A DNA stretch of 64,000 nt, from contig PQAM01000006.1 in NCBI GenBank assembly GCA_003104975.1, forward strand, positions 62,001 to 126,000. Reading direction: 5' to 3'. Shown here in pieces: positions 1 to 8,313 of the stretch (positions are counted from its first letter, which is position 1; every line of letters starts with the position of its first letter). The translations under genes were made by a program, and so were the position numbers. The notes beneath the pieces were generated by a model. That model was given only the letters and a program-made list of their open reading frames with translations, was not told the origin of the DNA and searched no databases. The DNA comes from Candidatus Methylomirabilota bacterium (lineage in GTDB: Bacteria > Methylomirabilota > Methylomirabilia > Methylomirabilales > Methylomirabilaceae).

Positions 1-95
1 AAGGGGGTCTCGATCTGCCGCTCCTCAACCCCTTCGAGCCCCTCCATATCGTACAATCCGCTTCCACCGATGATACCGATCAGCCCTTGGGTCAT
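1..95 (-). CDS. mtnP: S-methyl-5'-thioadenosine phosphorylase, N-terminal part (cut by window edge)
   Basis: The first 31 codons are visible. They carry the nucleotide-phosphorylase start GIIGGSGLYD followed by MEGLEGVEE, typical of methylthioadenosine phosphorylase of the methionine salvage pathway. The ATG at 95 is preceded by GGAGGGAAG at 96-104, a strong ribosome binding site. The gene lies 38 bp downstream of mtaB on the same strand and is probably co-transcribed with it. Only the extreme N-terminus is seen, so a related purine nucleoside phosphorylase cannot be fully excluded. The rest lies outside the window. Confidence 0.85.
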   Translation of the reverse strand, partial: MTQGLIGIIGGSGLYDMEGLEGVEERQIETP

Positions 96-133
96 CTTCC
101 CTCCAAGAAAACGGGGTGTAGGGGGTAGAAAAG

Positions 134-1501
134 CTACGCCACTTGAGGACGGTTGCGTTTTTCTTCCACCCTACGCCCTACACCTTTTCTTTCGTCCCCG
201 CATATCAACCGACCAAAGGTCTCTCGACCCGCGACGGCGTCGATGGTCAGATCGACCGTGCGGCCGATTGCCCCCTCAGCGTTGTCGAGCCGTACCGTGA
301 TGTAGTTATCGGTCAGCGCCTGAAGCCGCCCTGTCTGCGCATCCCGCCCCTCCAGGACGACGGCCGTCAGCGACTGCCCCACCTGCGTCTGTCGGAACCG
401 TTCCCACTTCGCGTCGCCCAGCGCCCGGAGCGCCGCGCTTCTCGCCGCCCTTTCCCCCTTGGGGACCTGGTCAGGCATGGAGGCCGCAATCGTGCCCCTG
501 CGCGGCGAGTAGGTAAACACGTGCAGATAGGCAATCGGCAGACGGTCGAGCAGGCTGTAGGTGGCCTCAAATTCGGCGTCTCCTTCACCCGGAAAACCGA
601 CAATCACATCGGTCCCGATGGCGATTCCGGGAACCGCCTCCGCAAGCCGGTCCACCAACCGTCGAAACTCGTCGGCGGTATGCGCCCGTCGCATCCACTT
701 GAGGACGTCTTCGTCGCCGCTCTGCACCGGCAGGTGCAGGTGACGGCAGAGGTTGTCAAAGCGATCAAAACAGCCGATCAGTTCCTCCCCCACCTCATGC
801 GGATCAAGAGAGCTCAGACGCAGTCGCGCCGGCGTAGCCGCTTCGAGCATCGCCGCTACCAGTCCGCTGATCGAGCCGTCGATCGGCAGGTCGCGCCCGT
901 AGGTCCCCAGGTGCGTCCCGGTCAGGACCACCTCCGGATAACCGGCCTCGACGAGTGTCCGCACATCGCGCAATGCCGCCTCTATCGTCTGGCTTCGGCT
1001 GGGTCCGCGGGTATCCGGGACGATACAGAAGGTACAGCGATAGCTGCACCCATCCTGAATCTTGAGGAGGGCCCGACTGCGGGTTGCATTCACCGCAGGC
1101 AACAGCGGCGCAAAGCGGTGCGATCGCTGGATATCCGATACGGCGATACGCGGAGGCGCCTGGTCGCACAGCCCCGCGATCAACTCCGGCAGACGCGTCT
1201 TCTCGCCGTTGCCTGTAATCAAGGCCACTCCGGGAATCGCCGCGATCTCTTCGGCGCCCACCTGTGCATAGCAGCCGGTCACGACAACACGCGCCGATGG
1301 GTTACGGCGAACCGCCCGACGGATCATCTGTCGCGAGTCGGCGTCCGCCTCATTCGTCACGCTGCACGTGTTGATGATACACAGATCGGCCGCCTCGTCC
1401 GGGCCGACCGGGGTATACCCGTCGCGTCCCAGCGCCTCCTGGAGCGCCTCGCTCTCGCACTGATTTTGCCGGCATCCCAAGGTCTTAATCGCGACGCGCA
1501 T
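134..1501 (-). CDS. mtaB: tRNA t6A37 methylthiotransferase MtaB
   Basis: 455-residue radical-SAM methylthiotransferase that converts t6A to ms2t6A at position 37 of ANN-decoding tRNAs. The N-terminal UPF0004 domain has the three auxiliary-cluster cysteines at about C10, C46 and C77. The radical-SAM CxxxCxxC is at C152, C156 and C159 (GCSYRCTFC). A TRAM-like region follows near the C-terminus. The length is normal for MtaB; the MTLGCR start region and QDGCSYRCTFC favour MtaB over MiaB or RimO. It overlaps the upstream exonuclease gene by 17 bp, which suggests one transcript, continuing to mtnP. Confidence 0.93.
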   Translation of the reverse strand: MRVAIKTLGCRQNQCESEALQEALGRDGYTPVGPDEAADLCIINTCSVTNEADADSRQMIRRAVRRNPSARVVVTGCYAQVGAEEIAAIPGVALITGNGEKTRLPELIAGLCDQAPPRIAVSDIQRSHRFAPLLPAVNATRSRALLKIQDGCSYRCTFCIVPDTRGPSRSQTIEAALRDVRTLVEAGYPEVVLTGTHLGTYGRDLPIDGSISGLVAAMLEAATPARLRLSSLDPHEVGEELIGCFDRFDNLCRHLHLPVQSGDEDVLKWMRRAHTADEFRRLVDRLAEAVPGIAIGTDVIVGFPGEGDAEFEATYSLLDRLPIAYLHVFTYSPRRGTIAASMPDQVPKGERAARSAALRALGDAKWERFRQTQVGQSLTAVVLEGRDAQTGRLQALTDNYITVRLDNAEGAIGRTVDLTIDAVAGRETFGRLICGDERKGVGRRVEEKRNRPQVA

Positions 1502-1973
1502 CTATACTCTCACGCTCCATCAGCCGCGCTTCGAGAACCGGAAGGTTCAGAACGTCCTCCCTGTTATAGGTCAGCAGCGTCCGCAACGCCTCCTTGTCAT
1601 GACCATCCTCGTAGCGGGACCACAGCCGCATGGCCTCCATGCCGTCAATTCCCTTCAAATCACGCGGAATACCCAGTTGTTCCTCCACCCGTTTCAGCCC
1701 ACCGAACAGGCCATGCCGCCAGCACGTATACATCAGATCGTGGGATTGAAACGTCACTCCCAGGTCGAGGCCCAGTCGGCGACGGATCACCGGAAGATCG
1801 AAGCGGCTGCCGTTATAGGTACAGATCGTCGCCACGCCCTCAAGCGCCCGCCAGACTGTGACATCGCTGATCTGCGGATCGATCAACTGGATCAGACCGC
1901 GGTCGGCAGCATACAAGCCTACCACCGTGATGGCGCCTTCGAACGAGGTTTCGATATCCAGGTAGGCCTTCAT
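1485..1973 (-). CDS. RNase H-fold exonuclease-like protein (YprB-type DEDD domain)
   Basis: 162 residues. The N-terminal YLDIET (D6, E8) and the late YNREDV supply the acidic DEDDy-type exonuclease pattern, with TYNGSRFDLP in between as the second acidic motif. This matches the YprB ribonuclease-H-like family, predicted 3'-5' exonucleases of unknown substrate. It stands alone, without the DEAD helicase often found with YprB. It is the first gene of a probable three-gene unit with mtaB and mtnP, overlapping mtaB by 17 bp. The function is by family only. Confidence 0.8.
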   Translation of the reverse strand: MKAYLDIETSFEGAITVVGLYAADRGLIQLIDPQISDVTVWRALEGVATICTYNGSRFDLPVIRRRLGLDLGVTFQSHDLMYTCWRHGLFGGLKRVEEQLGIPRDLKGIDGMEAMRLWSRYEDGHDKEALRTLLTYNREDVLNLPVLEARLMERESIDARRD

Positions 1974-2157
1974 CGGTACTTGAGCTTACCACAGGTCGTG
2001 AAAATTTCAATTCAAAAGCACCGTACTGATGGGTTTCGGTGGCGCGCCCTTTCAGGCTGTGGTATTGTGAAGCCCGCTATCAGCAGCCGGCTATTAGCCT
2101 AAAAAAAGACATACTCTTGAACTTGCTCTAGCCTGTATCATCGCCACGAGCCCACCA

Positions 2158-2249
2158 TGTCATTGCGAGGCGAAGCCGAAGCAATCTCATAGTTCTTCGG
2201 GACAACGACGGTGAGATTGCCGCGCTCCCGTTGGTCGCTCACAATGACA
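2158..2249. repeat. 92-bp dispersed palindromic repeat (TGTCATTGCGAG type)
   Basis: The element begins TGTCATTGCGAG and ends with CGCTCACAATGACA, its near reverse complement. The arms are roughly 35 bp and include GAAGCAATCTCA opposite TGAGATTGC. This sequence style is a familiar intergenic repeat in many environmental genomes. It fills the space between the divergent exonuclease and ychF genes and reaches into the longest possible ychF reading frame, which argues for the downstream ychF start. The remainder of 1974-2293 shows no other recognisable feature. Confidence 0.8.
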
Positions 2250-2293
2250 GGTTCTGTTGCTGCGGCAGGGCGGTCACGATAAGGAATCAACCC

Positions 2294-3373
2294 ATGCGCA
2301 TTGGAATTATTGGACTACCGGCCTCCGGCAAGAGCACCGTATACCGGCTGCTGACCCACGGCCAGCCAAGCCACCAGATCGGCCAGTTGGGTGAGGCGTC
2401 TATCGCGGTCGTCAAGGTCCCCGATCCCCGCCTCGAGCGCCTGGCGCAGATGTTCCAGCCGAAAAAGGTCACACCGGCCAACTTTGAGATCGTCGACTTC
2501 GCTCCGCTCGCCAAGGAGACGGGCAAGCCCACGAGCCCCGGCACGCAGCTCCTCCCCCAGATGCGGCAGAGCACGGCACTCCTCATGGTGGTTCGCGCTT
2601 TCAAGGATGAGCGAGTTCCCCACATCGAGGGGCGGGTCGATCCGGTCACGGACGCGGCGACACTGTGGGCTGAGTTGGTATTGGCCGATCTGGATGTCGT
2701 GGAAAAACGAATCGCCAAGATCGAAGAGACGCTGCGAAAAGGAAAAAAGACAGAAAACCCTCAGGAACTATCCCTTTTGAAGCGGTGCTATGCGGCGCTG
2801 CAGGAGGAACAGCCGTTGCGGGGAATGTCGCTCACCGCCGAAGAGGAGCGGCTGCTGCGCGGCTTTCAGTTCCTGACGGCTAAGCCGAGTCTTCTGGTGG
2901 TCAATATCGATGAAGAGACCGCCGGTGGATCAGCCGACTCTGGGGCCGTACCGACGCCGGAACGCTCCAGGCCGACCTCGATTGCGATCGCGGCCAAGCT
3001 GGAGTTGGAGCTGGCCGATCTTCCGCCAGAGGACGCGAAGGCCTTCTGCGCCGAACTCGGAATCGAGACCCTCGCGGCGCCCCGACTACGCCAGGCCTGC
3101 TATGACCTGCTGAGTGTCATGACCTTCTTTACGGTGGGAAGCGACGAGGTGAGGGCCTGGACGATTCCCCTCCGCGCGACGGCCCTGCAGGCGGCAGGGG
3201 CGATCCACAGCGATCTTGCGCAGGGCTTCATCAGGGCCGAGGTCGTCGCCTATGACGCGCTCATCCGCTGCGGGTCGCTGGCGGCAGCCCGTCACCAAGG
3301 CCTGCTCCGTCTTGAGGGCAAGGAGTACCTCGTCACCGACGGCGACATCATGACGATCCGCTTCAATGTCTGA
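2294..3373 (+). CDS. ychF: YchF/OLA1-family ATPase-GTPase (divergent form)
   Basis: 360 residues, the usual YchF length. The P-loop GLPASGKST at about residues 7-15 is followed by a nucleotide-specificity NIDEE region. The C-terminal TGS domain includes FFTVGSDEVRAW, GFIRAEVVAYDAL and DGDIM. The P-loop differs from the common GLPNVGKST, so this is probably a divergent YchF subfamily member. YchF acts in ribosome association and stress responses. The ATG at 2294 is chosen because it opens MRIGIIGLP and has an AAGGA at 2281-2285; the earlier in-frame ATG lies inside a repeat. A 3' scrap of a second ychF copy lies at 4509-4564. Confidence 0.9.
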   Translation: MRIGIIGLPASGKSTVYRLLTHGQPSHQIGQLGEASIAVVKVPDPRLERLAQMFQPKKVTPANFEIVDFAPLAKETGKPTSPGTQLLPQMRQSTALLMVVRAFKDERVPHIEGRVDPVTDAATLWAELVLADLDVVEKRIAKIEETLRKGKKTENPQELSLLKRCYAALQEEQPLRGMSLTAEEERLLRGFQFLTAKPSLLVVNIDEETAGGSADSGAVPTPERSRPTSIAIAAKLELELADLPPEDAKAFCAELGIETLAAPRLRQACYDLLSVMTFFTVGSDEVRAWTIPLRATALQAAGAIHSDLAQGFIRAEVVAYDALIRCGSLAAARHQGLLRLEGKEYLVTDGDIMTIRFNV

Positions 3374-3381
3374 TTCTGTAT

Positions 3382-3747
3382 TTATGTCCGCGTCATCAGC
3401 TCGAGAAGATGTCCGTTGGGGTCCCGGAAGTACACACCCCGACCTCCCTGTCGCGAGTTGAGCTGTCCGTTCTCCGGATCCCACGGGTCGCTGCCGTAGG
3501 GGATCCCAGCCGCTTGCACGCGTTGGAGAATCGCATCGAACTCCTCATCGCTGACATGAAACGCATAGTGGTGAGGTTCGAACGAGCGAGCGTTGTCGAA
3601 GTCGAGGGTGAGGGTCTCGCTGATCCGGACAGGCGCAAAATGGCCCTCCAGTCCTTTGTACTTGAGGCCGAAGGTGCGCGCGAAGAACCGCGCCGAAGCC
3701 TCCTTGTCGTGCGCCGGCACGATGGTGTGGTTTAAGATGATAGCCAT
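3382..3747 (-). CDS. VOC-family (glyoxalase/dioxygenase fold) protein
   Basis: 121 residues covering a single vicinal-oxygen-chelate domain. It opens LNHTIVPAHDKEASARFF, has a mid HHYAFHVSD and ends YFRDPNGHLLEL, giving the H/E metal-binding pattern (about H7, H60-62 and the late E). The substrate cannot be predicted. GGAGG lies 8 bp before the ATG. The gene is convergent with ychF, with only 8 bp between their ends, and is followed upstream by a second, unrelated-looking VOC gene. Confidence 0.85.
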   Translation of the reverse strand: MAIILNHTIVPAHDKEASARFFARTFGLKYKGLEGHFAPVRISETLTLDFDNARSFEPHHYAFHVSDEEFDAILQRVQAAGIPYGSDPWDPENGQLNSRQGGRGVYFRDPNGHLLELMTRT

Positions 3748-3829
3748 CGGTCACGCCTCCTGCCAAAAAGCCTCAGACCAGCTACGGCTTCATATCCGAG
3801 TACGCGACTCTCTCCTGTAGAGGTTGCAA

Positions 3830-4279
3830 TCAGCCCCGGGGCTGTTGCTTCCAGAAGGTCTCTGCGCGCCTCGACAGCTCCTCCGGCGATACATCCTCCT
3901 TATGCGTGGCGATCCCCCAATGGTTGCCGCACCGGTCCTTGACGCACGCATGGCGGTCGCCCCAGAACATATCCGTCGGCTCCATCAGCGAGGTGGCGCC
4001 CGCCTGGAGCGCACGCTTGTACGTGACATCCGCGTCGTTCACGTATAGATACGACGTGCCAGGCATCGGCGGACACTCGCCGCTTGCCTCGCCCAGCATC
4101 ATGATCGAATCGCCGATCTTAACCTCGGCATGTCCGATCATGCCGTCCGGACGCACCATACGAAACACCTCAACCGCATCAAAGGCCTGTTTCATGAAGT
4201 CGATCAGTTTGTCTGCTCCCTGAACGTTCAGACACGGGGTGACGGTGTGAAAACCGTCGGGAATAGGTTTGGCTGCCAT
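3830..4279 (-). CDS. VOC-family protein, PhnB-like
   Basis: 149 residues. FHTVTPCLNVQGADKLIDFMKQAF, GHAEVKIGDSIMMLGE and the late FWGDRHACVKDRCGNHWGIATH are typical of PhnB-like glyoxalase-superfamily proteins, many of which lack a known substrate. GAGGAAACAACC before the ATG is a clear ribosome binding site. It is 82 bp upstream of the smaller VOC gene on the same strand. No pathway partner is visible. Confidence 0.85.
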   Translation of the reverse strand: MAAKPIPDGFHTVTPCLNVQGADKLIDFMKQAFDAVEVFRMVRPDGMIGHAEVKIGDSIMMLGEASGECPPMPGTSYLYVNDADVTYKRALQAGATSLMEPTDMFWGDRHACVKDRCGNHWGIATHKEDVSPEELSRRAETFWKQQPRG

Positions 4280-4508
4280 GGTTGTTTCCTCCTATACGAT
4301 ACACACAATCCTCAGAACAACGGGGTCGGGATGTCCCCCGTATAATCGAGATGGAGCTAGAACGGTTCAAATCGTCTATAGCTACCAGGGGTGCCCGAAG
4401 ATGCTGGCGTGGAATACCACCACTTTTAATAATACGCCGTAAGTGTCGAAATGACCATCAGGTGAACGCCTGAAGGGATGGAGGGACATTTTTTGAGAGA
4501 AACGGCGA

Positions 4509-4564
4509 GTCGAGGTCGTGACCTACGAGGCGCTCATCCGCTACGGGTCACTGGCGGCGGCCGG
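4509..4564 (+). pseudogene. ychF 3'-end scrap (TGS-domain fragment)
   Basis: Over 56 bp this matches ychF 3236-3291, with 9 mismatches by hand count, mostly at third codon positions. It can be read VEVVTYEALIRYGSLAAAG, against AEVVAYDALIRCGSLAAAR in the intact protein. The match stops abruptly at both ends. The pattern of synonymous changes shows it derives from a diverged, once-functional ychF copy rather than a recent duplication. The YgjP-like gene on the other strand takes its last codons and stop from this scrap, so the scrap marks the left edge of the R-M block. Confidence 0.8.
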
Positions 4565-4895
4565 CCGTTCCATGGAGCGACCTGGTCTGTGAGATCTTTT
4601 CCAACCGCTCTGCTATGGATTCGTAGTCGCCCAGATGCGCCCGCATCAGGCTCTTCCAGAGCTTGCCGTGGTTCGGGACGGAGAAATGCAGGAGTTCATG
4701 GACGATCACGTAGTCGCCAATCCTGCGGTCCAATGCCAGTAACTCGGTGTTGAAGTTCAGATTTCCCGCCGTAGAGCACGACGCCCACTTATTGCGCATC
4801 GGGCGCAGAGCCAGCGCCCGTGTTTTCACGCCCAACTTGTCGACCCACACCAGCACGCGGGCCTTGAACTCCTCCTTGTCGCGCCAAGCACTCAT
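4548..4895 (-). CDS. YgjP-like (DUF45) zinc metallopeptidase of the R-M island
   Basis: 115 residues. WASCST and IVHELLHFSVPNHGKLW show the HExxH zinc motif with a downstream H, as in DUF45/YgjP metal-dependent proteases, which commonly sit next to type I hsdR genes. The protein is shorter than free-standing YgjP (about 165 residues) and seems to lack the N-terminal part. It overlaps hsdR by 4 bp (ATGA), so translation is coupled. The C-terminal residues (GTAGRRQ) are encoded in the antisense strand of the ychF scrap, so the native C-terminus is probably replaced. Confidence 0.85.
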   Translation of the reverse strand: MSAWRDKEEFKARVLVWVDKLGVKTRALALRPMRNKWASCSTAGNLNFNTELLALDRRIGDYVIVHELLHFSVPNHGKLWKSLMRAHLGDYESIAERLEKISQTRSLHGTAGRRQ

Positions 4896-7834
4896 GGGCG
4901 GAAGCTCTTGTGCAGCAGGATGAAGAGCGCGTCAACGGTCGCCGTCACCTTGGCCATGTCGTCCTCTTCGGCGAAGATGGCGAACGTCACCTGTTTGCGC
5001 ACCTCTCGCAGCTCCGCCTCGCTCCGTTGCCAGTTCGGGAACGTTGCGAACGCCGCGCGCACCTTCTTGCTCACCGACTCAGGGTTCTGAATGCCGTCAT
5101 CGGTCAGCTTGCACAGCACGAAATAGGTCAGCCCATCCAGCCCTCTGGCAGCCTGATCCTTCTTCCGCTGCTCATTCTTCTCGATCTCCTGCAAGAGTTC
5201 GGCGAGGGCGGCAGCAGTGCTGGTCTGCCGATCCTCGAAGCTTTCCTGCACCGCTTTGGCGCGCTCCGAAAGCGCCACGAGGAACGGATCGTCGCTCTGC
5301 TCTTCCGCGGTCCTCGCAATAGCCTTGACCAGGTTGATGATCTTGGTGGCCTGTCCATCCTCCCGGTTCTTAATGGTGTCGATCGCATCGGCATCCAGCA
5401 TGACGTACTTCGACACCCGGTCGCTGACGGCCGCGCCGATGCGACGCTGCACCAGTTCGTTGGTTTTCTTCTGGAAACCGCGGTCCACATACACGCGGCG
5501 CGCGTACGCGTTACGCACCACCTCGTAGATGCCGGACAACGTGGCGTAATGTTCGATGAACGGCCGGAGGAACGCATCTGGCGAGATGATCTCGTAGAGC
5601 ATCTCGATCTCTTTGTATTCCTTAAAGAACTCCTTCCGCCGCTCCTTGTCGCGAAAGTGTTCGATCAGGTTGTCCACATCCTTGTCGTTGAAGTTCTGCG
5701 TCACCAGCGTGAGATACGCCGGCGCCTTCGTCTCCATCTTGGCCTTGAAGAGGTGCTTGAGCAGTCCCAGATCCTTGACGATGGCGTTGATCTCGTCGCT
5801 GTCAAAGGCCAGCGCCTTCTCCAACTTGTCGAAGATGCCCACAAAATCGAGGACGAACCCGTGCGGCTTTACCATCTCTTCCGCTTCGTTCTCATAGGGC
5901 CGATTCACCCGCGCGATGGCCTGGAGCAACGTGTGGTCGCGCATCGGCTTGTCCAGATACATCGCATACAGGATCGGCGCGTCGAAGCCGGTCAGCAGCT
6001 TTTCAGTGACGATGAGAATCTTCGGCCATTCGTCAACCTTCATGAAATCCTTGCGAATCTGCCGCTCCCGCTTCGGATCGAGATGCCACTTCTTCAGGTG
6101 GGGCGGGTCGTTGTGGTTGCCGGTGAAGACGATCTCGGAATAGTTCGGCGGCAACATCGCGTCCAGCGCCTCCTTGTAGAACGCGCAGGCCTCGCGGTCC
6201 ACGGCCACAAGGAACGCCTTGTAACCGAGCGGTTCGATGTTATCGCGAAAGTGATCCGCTACCATCCGCGCCACCTGCTTCACCCGCTCCTTGCCCTTGA
6301 GGAAATTCTTCAGGTTCACCGCCCGTTCGAGAATCCTGTTCAGCTCCTCGATGTCCGCGATCCCTTCGGTCTCGGCCAGTGCCAGGAACTCCTTTTCCAT
6401 GATCGCGTGGGGCACCAGCATGTCGTTCGGCGCAAGTTGGTAATAGAGCGGCAAGGTCGTGCGGTCATCGATGCTCTCAGCGATGGAATACTTATGCAGG
6501 TAGCCCTTGTCGTCCTCGCAGCCGAACGTCTTGAACGTCCCCTTGCCGTAGGCCGTCTTATCCACCGGCGTGCCGGTGAAGCCGATGAAGGTCGCGTTGG
6601 GCAGACCCGCCATCAGGAAGTTGCCCAGGTCGCCGCCCGTCGTCCGGTGTGCCTCGTCAATAAGCACGTAGATGTTCTCCCGCAGGTTCAGGTTCGCGGG
6701 CATATCGCGGAACTTGTGGATCATTGTCACGATGATGCCCCGGTAATCGTCCCGCAGCAGCCGGTTCAACTTTGCGATGCTGTCGGCGTGCGTCACATTG
6801 CCCAGCCCCACCGACGCAAGATTCTTGAGCATCTGATCTTCCAACTCGTTGCGGTCGATCATGAAGAGGATGGTCGGCTTCTCGGCCTCCGGCGCTTTGA
6901 AGAGTATCTCCGCCGCCTTGATCATCGTGTACGTCTTGCCACTGCCCTGCGTGTGCCAGACCAGCCCGCGCGTGCGCTGCGGATCGAGCGTCCGCGCCAC
7001 CACCTTGTCAGTTCCCCCCATCTGATGCTGCATCAGGATGAACTTGTGCAGCTCCTCGTCTTTCTCCACGAACAGGATGAAATCCTTGAGCAGGCGCAGC
7101 ACCTGCGGCACAGCGCAAAAGCTTTTCACCTTGGCTTCGAGATTGCCCGCCTCCGTGTGCTTCCAGTTGAAAATGTTTCGCCGTACCGTGTTCCACGTCA
7201 CCCCGTAGGCGAACCCGATCGCTTCCGTGGCGGTGAAGATCATCTCGGGTACCATCACCTCCGGCGTCTCGTCGTGGTAACGGCGGAGTTGGTCCACCGC
7301 GAGCGCGAGCGCCTCGTCCTTGCTCGCATTCTTGCACTCGATCACCAGCACCGGGATGCCGTTGATGAGGAACACCACGTCCTCCCGCGTCCCGTAGCGG
7401 CCGTTGTGGACGTAAAACTCCTCCGTCACTTCATACGCGTTGCGCCACTGCTCGCGCGGGCGGGCGAGGTCGCCGTAATCGATCAGCGTCAGGTCCAGTT
7501 CCCGGCTCTCCTCGGCGCAGAAGAATTTGCCCTGGTTGCGCAGGTAGCTGAGGAGGTCGCGGTTGCCGGCGATATCCGTATTGAGCCGCTGGAACTCGCC
7601 GATCAGCGCGCCCTCGGCTTCTTTGTATTTCGGATTGAACGCGCGCACCTGAGCGTGGAGCAGATCGCCGAAATACAGCGATGCCGTCCGCGCACGGTCC
7701 TCTGGCGTCGCGCCATCGGGATCAAAACCCCGCCGCGCCTCGGCTTCGGCGCGGGGCACGTAGGTCCAGCCGATCTCCTGCGCATAACCGAGGATACGGG
7801 CCTGAACGGTTTTGTGTTCCGTGGGTGCGGGCAT
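4892..7834 (-). CDS. hsdR: Type I restriction enzyme subunit R
   Basis: 980 residues. The N-terminal PD-(D/E)xK nuclease has D152 in REDVV and E166-x-K168 in VIECKNA. The superfamily 2 motor has Walker A TQGSGKT (K300), a DEAH box at about 393-396, FTGTP, and the late motif VI region QAIARVNRP. Together with HsdM and HsdS it cleaves unmethylated foreign DNA after ATP-driven translocation. All core motifs are intact and the length is normal, so it is probably functional. It is separated from hsdS by the higB-higA module and a tiny ORF, and coupled by 4 bp to the downstream protease. Confidence 0.96.
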   Translation of the reverse strand: MPAPTEHKTVQARILGYAQEIGWTYVPRAEAEARRGFDPDGATPEDRARTASLYFGDLLHAQVRAFNPKYKEAEGALIGEFQRLNTDIAGNRDLLSYLRNQGKFFCAEESRELDLTLIDYGDLARPREQWRNAYEVTEEFYVHNGRYGTREDVVFLINGIPVLVIECKNASKDEALALAVDQLRRYHDETPEVMVPEMIFTATEAIGFAYGVTWNTVRRNIFNWKHTEAGNLEAKVKSFCAVPQVLRLLKDFILFVEKDEELHKFILMQHQMGGTDKVVARTLDPQRTRGLVWHTQGSGKTYTMIKAAEILFKAPEAEKPTILFMIDRNELEDQMLKNLASVGLGNVTHADSIAKLNRLLRDDYRGIIVTMIHKFRDMPANLNLRENIYVLIDEAHRTTGGDLGNFLMAGLPNATFIGFTGTPVDKTAYGKGTFKTFGCEDDKGYLHKYSIAESIDDRTTLPLYYQLAPNDMLVPHAIMEKEFLALAETEGIADIEELNRILERAVNLKNFLKGKERVKQVARMVADHFRDNIEPLGYKAFLVAVDREACAFYKEALDAMLPPNYSEIVFTGNHNDPPHLKKWHLDPKRERQIRKDFMKVDEWPKILIVTEKLLTGFDAPILYAMYLDKPMRDHTLLQAIARVNRPYENEAEEMVKPHGFVLDFVGIFDKLEKALAFDSDEINAIVKDLGLLKHLFKAKMETKAPAYLTLVTQNFNDKDVDNLIEHFRDKERRKEFFKEYKEIEMLYEIISPDAFLRPFIEHYATLSGIYEVVRNAYARRVYVDRGFQKKTNELVQRRIGAAVSDRVSKYVMLDADAIDTIKNREDGQATKIINLVKAIARTAEEQSDDPFLVALSERAKAVQESFEDRQTSTAAALAELLQEIEKNEQRKKDQAARGLDGLTYFVLCKLTDDGIQNPESVSKKVRAAFATFPNWQRSEAELREVRKQVTFAIFAEEDDMAKVTATVDALFILLHKSFRP

Positions 7835-7843
7835 CAGTCCGTC

Positions 7844-7954
7844 TTATCTCGAAAGCTCGCGATCATCCGCGACAATACCCAATGCGCGGGCCTTCGCCTG
7901 CAACGCATCCGCGTATGATGCAGGCCGGTGAAGGTTGTTCCATGTCTGGTTCAT
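7844..7954 (-). CDS. 36-residue ORF coupled to higA
   Basis: Encodes 36 residues beginning MNQTWNNLHRP. Its ATG overlaps the higA stop (ATGA, 7951-7954) and its stop lies 9 bp before hsdR, so it fits the tight spacing of the operon. No family is recognised. It may be a small regulator, a remnant of a longer gene, or simply chance coding in the linker. The evidence is positional only. Confidence 0.4.
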   Translation of the reverse strand: MNQTWNNLHRPASYADALQAKARALGIVADDRELSR

Positions 7955-8313
7955 AGTCGCTTGGTTGCGACGCGTTTGGTGCGATACGATGCGGCGGTTT
8001 CGGCCACGTGCGTCCCGGTCGTGTTCTCTTCCACATCGAATACGACGCGCACGCGGGCGTGCAGGACGCGGGCGATACGGCGCAGGGTGCTCAGGGAGTG
8101 GCCTTCGTAGTCGGGGGACTCCAGCCGGCTGATCTGCTGCTGGGAGGTCTTCAGAAGGCGGGCGAGGTCCTTCTGGGAAAGCCCGGCGCGCTGCCGGAGA
8201 GCGGCGAGTTGCAGTGCCACATCCCAAGCCTCGCCTGCGCGCTTAAAGCGGGCCGCAAACGCCGGATCCCGCATCTGCTCTTCCAGGTAACGGTCGAAAT
8301 TAGTCTTTTTCAT
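7951..8313 (-). CDS. higA: XRE/HigA-type antitoxin
   Basis: 120 residues starting MKKTNFDRYLEEQM. The helix-turn-helix LRQRAGLSQKDLARLLKTSQQQISRLES occupies about residues 38-66, typical of HigA-family antitoxins that neutralise HigB and repress the operon. The ATG at 8313 overlaps the toxin stop by 4 bp (ATGA). The toxin-first order is characteristic of higBA. An in-frame start further upstream would run through the toxin gene and is rejected. Confidence 0.9.
   Translation of the reverse strand: MKKTNFDRYLEEQMRDPAFAARFKRAGEAWDVALQLAALRQRAGLSQKDLARLLKTSQQQISRLESPDYEGHSLSTLRRIARVLHARVRVVFDVEENTTGTHVAETAASYRTKRVATKRL

Noticed and set aside
143-1861. 572-codon plus-strand frame opposite mtaB and the exonuclease
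   Set aside because: Antisense to two clearly identified genes; basic low-complexity translation.
4280-4508. Gene or RNA between the PhnB-like gene and the ychF scrap
   Set aside because: Short frames only, no ribosome binding sites or family motifs, no clear structured RNA.
4910-7918. 1002-codon open frame on the plus strand
   Set aside because: It is exactly antisense to hsdR, whose motifs are unambiguous. The predicted protein is Arg/His/Leu-rich without domains, a common artefact in GC-rich DNA.
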